Assembly (NCBI GenBank): GCA_017465225.1
Contig: JAFTWQ010000028.1
Coordinates: forward strand, 1 to 64,000
Origin: Bacteroidales bacterium
GTDB taxonomy: Bacteria; Bacteroidota; Bacteroidia; Bacteroidales; UBA932
DNA: 64,000 nucleotides
Direction of reading: 5' to 3'
The stretch's first letter is position 1, and each line of letters opens with the position of its first letter. This document shows positions 63,465 through 64,000 of this stretch, in pieces. Below the pieces are notes generated by a model. The model worked only from the letters and a program-made list of their open reading frames with translations. It searched no databases and was not told where the DNA came from. The position numbers and the translations under genes were made by a program.

Positions 63465-64000
63465 TACTTCAACATATCAGCTACCGAAGCCATATCGACT
63501 TTTTCGCGGGTATAGGCCTGCGGGAAAGACAGACCATCACCTATCAGCCGGAAATCCATCGAGGAAGCGAGTTCATTGAGCTGGCGTACACTAGCGCCAG
63601 CCCATGTGTATGAACCGAAGGCATAGAAACGGCGTCCCTTTATGAGACGTGCCTGAAGGGCCTTCATGAACGTCTCGACAGGCGGAAAGATTCCGTTATT
63701 ATATGTCGGTGATCCTACGACAATCGTATCATATCTGAACACATCACGCAATGCACCTGAAAGGCCGAGCTCACCGGAATTGTTGCCTGCAAGGTCATGG
63801 ATGGCATATGGGATGCCCCTTTCTTCAAGTTCCATGGCAAGAGCATCAGCGGCAGCAGCCGTATTTCCATACATGGAGCCATATACGATGCATACTCCCC
63901 TCTCGACTTCATAACGGCTCATCCTGTCGTAAAGAGCAACGACGTCTGCGATTCCTGTCTCCCATACAGGGCCGTGAGTGCTGCATATCCTCTTGATATC
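63464..64000 (-). CDS. FprA-type flavodiiron protein, C-terminal part (5' end outside window)
   Basis: 179 residues are visible and the frame is open to the window edge, so the internal ATG at 63922 is not the start. The first residues, ICSTHGPVW and LYDRMSRYE, match the end of the metallo-beta-lactamase diiron domain of A-type flavoproteins. A flavodoxin domain follows: VYGSMYGNTAAAADAL for the FMN phosphate loop, VGSPTYNNGIFPPVETFM and FGSYTWAGASVRQL. These cytoplasmic enzymes reduce oxygen to water or nitric oxide to nitrous oxide and protect anaerobes. The product fits with the tri-haem peroxidase as oxidative-stress defence. Confidence 0.88.
   Translation of the reverse strand, partial: DIKRICSTHGPVWETGIADVVALYDRMSRYEVERGVCIVYGSMYGNTAAAADALAMELEERGIPYAIHDLAGNNSGELGLSGALRDVFRYDTIVVGSPTYNNGIFPPVETFMKALQARLIKGRRFYAFGSYTWAGASVRQLNELASSMDFRLIGDGLSFPQAYTREKVDMASVADMLK

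Noticed and set aside
63464..63922. Stand-alone flavodoxin starting at 63922
   Set aside because: The frame stays open to the window edge and encodes the HGPVW and LYDRMSRYE end of a diiron domain.

Overview
The window looks like a chromosome segment of an uncultured or gut-type Bacteroidales (phylum Bacteroidota). Support comes from TAnnTTTG-type promoter -7 boxes, weak Shine-Dalgarno usage, TonB-dependent receptors with CarboxypepD_reg domains, a split glycine decarboxylase, a GlsA/GlsB-like glycine-lipid pair and HX5D-type PlsC acyltransferases. Genus cannot be fixed from sequence alone. No rRNA, tRNA or CRISPR was recognised.

Region 1 (1-27630) is an accessory tandem array of eleven FtsX/MacB-type ABC permease genes on the + strand: one cut by the window edge, nine intact and one interrupted by an in-frame TAG. 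No ATPase gene accompanies them here. All share nearly the same first ~22 codons and the same C-terminal tail, while the bodies fall into about four subfamilies. Three kinds of ~50-130 bp leader precede the genes, and leader type does not follow body subfamily, as expected if ends and bodies have been reshuffled by recombination. Between genes lie GC-rich hairpins overlapping the stop codons, REPIN-like palindromic repeats and short tandem repeats of variable copy number. A small nuclease-like ORF, and a broken copy of its 5' end, sit in the middle.

Region 2 (27630-42500) holds an outer-membrane beta-barrel protein and YicC. A cytochrome c maturation pair (ResB/CcsA) follows with a tri-haem peroxidase. 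Next come a bile-acid/sodium symporter-family transporter, a PlsC acyltransferase, a BamA-like surface antigen, glutamate dehydrogenase, a deoxynucleoside kinase, a small secreted protein and a membrane-anchored LytTR regulator with repeats in its own promoter. A possible small RNA lies beside the regulator.

Region 3 (42493-52939, - strand) is a glycine-cleavage locus: GH53 galactanase, a lipoate ligase fused to a PfkB sugar kinase, gcvT, gcvH, gcvPA, gcvPB, a GIY-YIG nuclease unit, lpdA and a YfcC transporter. It has three oddities: the ligase-kinase fusion, a repeat arm translated inside gcvT, and an eight-cysteine insert in gcvPB. The GIY-YIG gene sits exactly between two arms of the same repeat that litters the permease array, so it may be the parent element.

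Region 4 (53052-64000) holds NhaA, an SDR oxidoreductase, a GT4 glycosyltransferase, a TonB-dependent receptor, an APC amino-acid permease overlapping glsA-glsB, a nitroreductase lipoprotein and the C-terminal part of an FprA-type flavodiiron protein.
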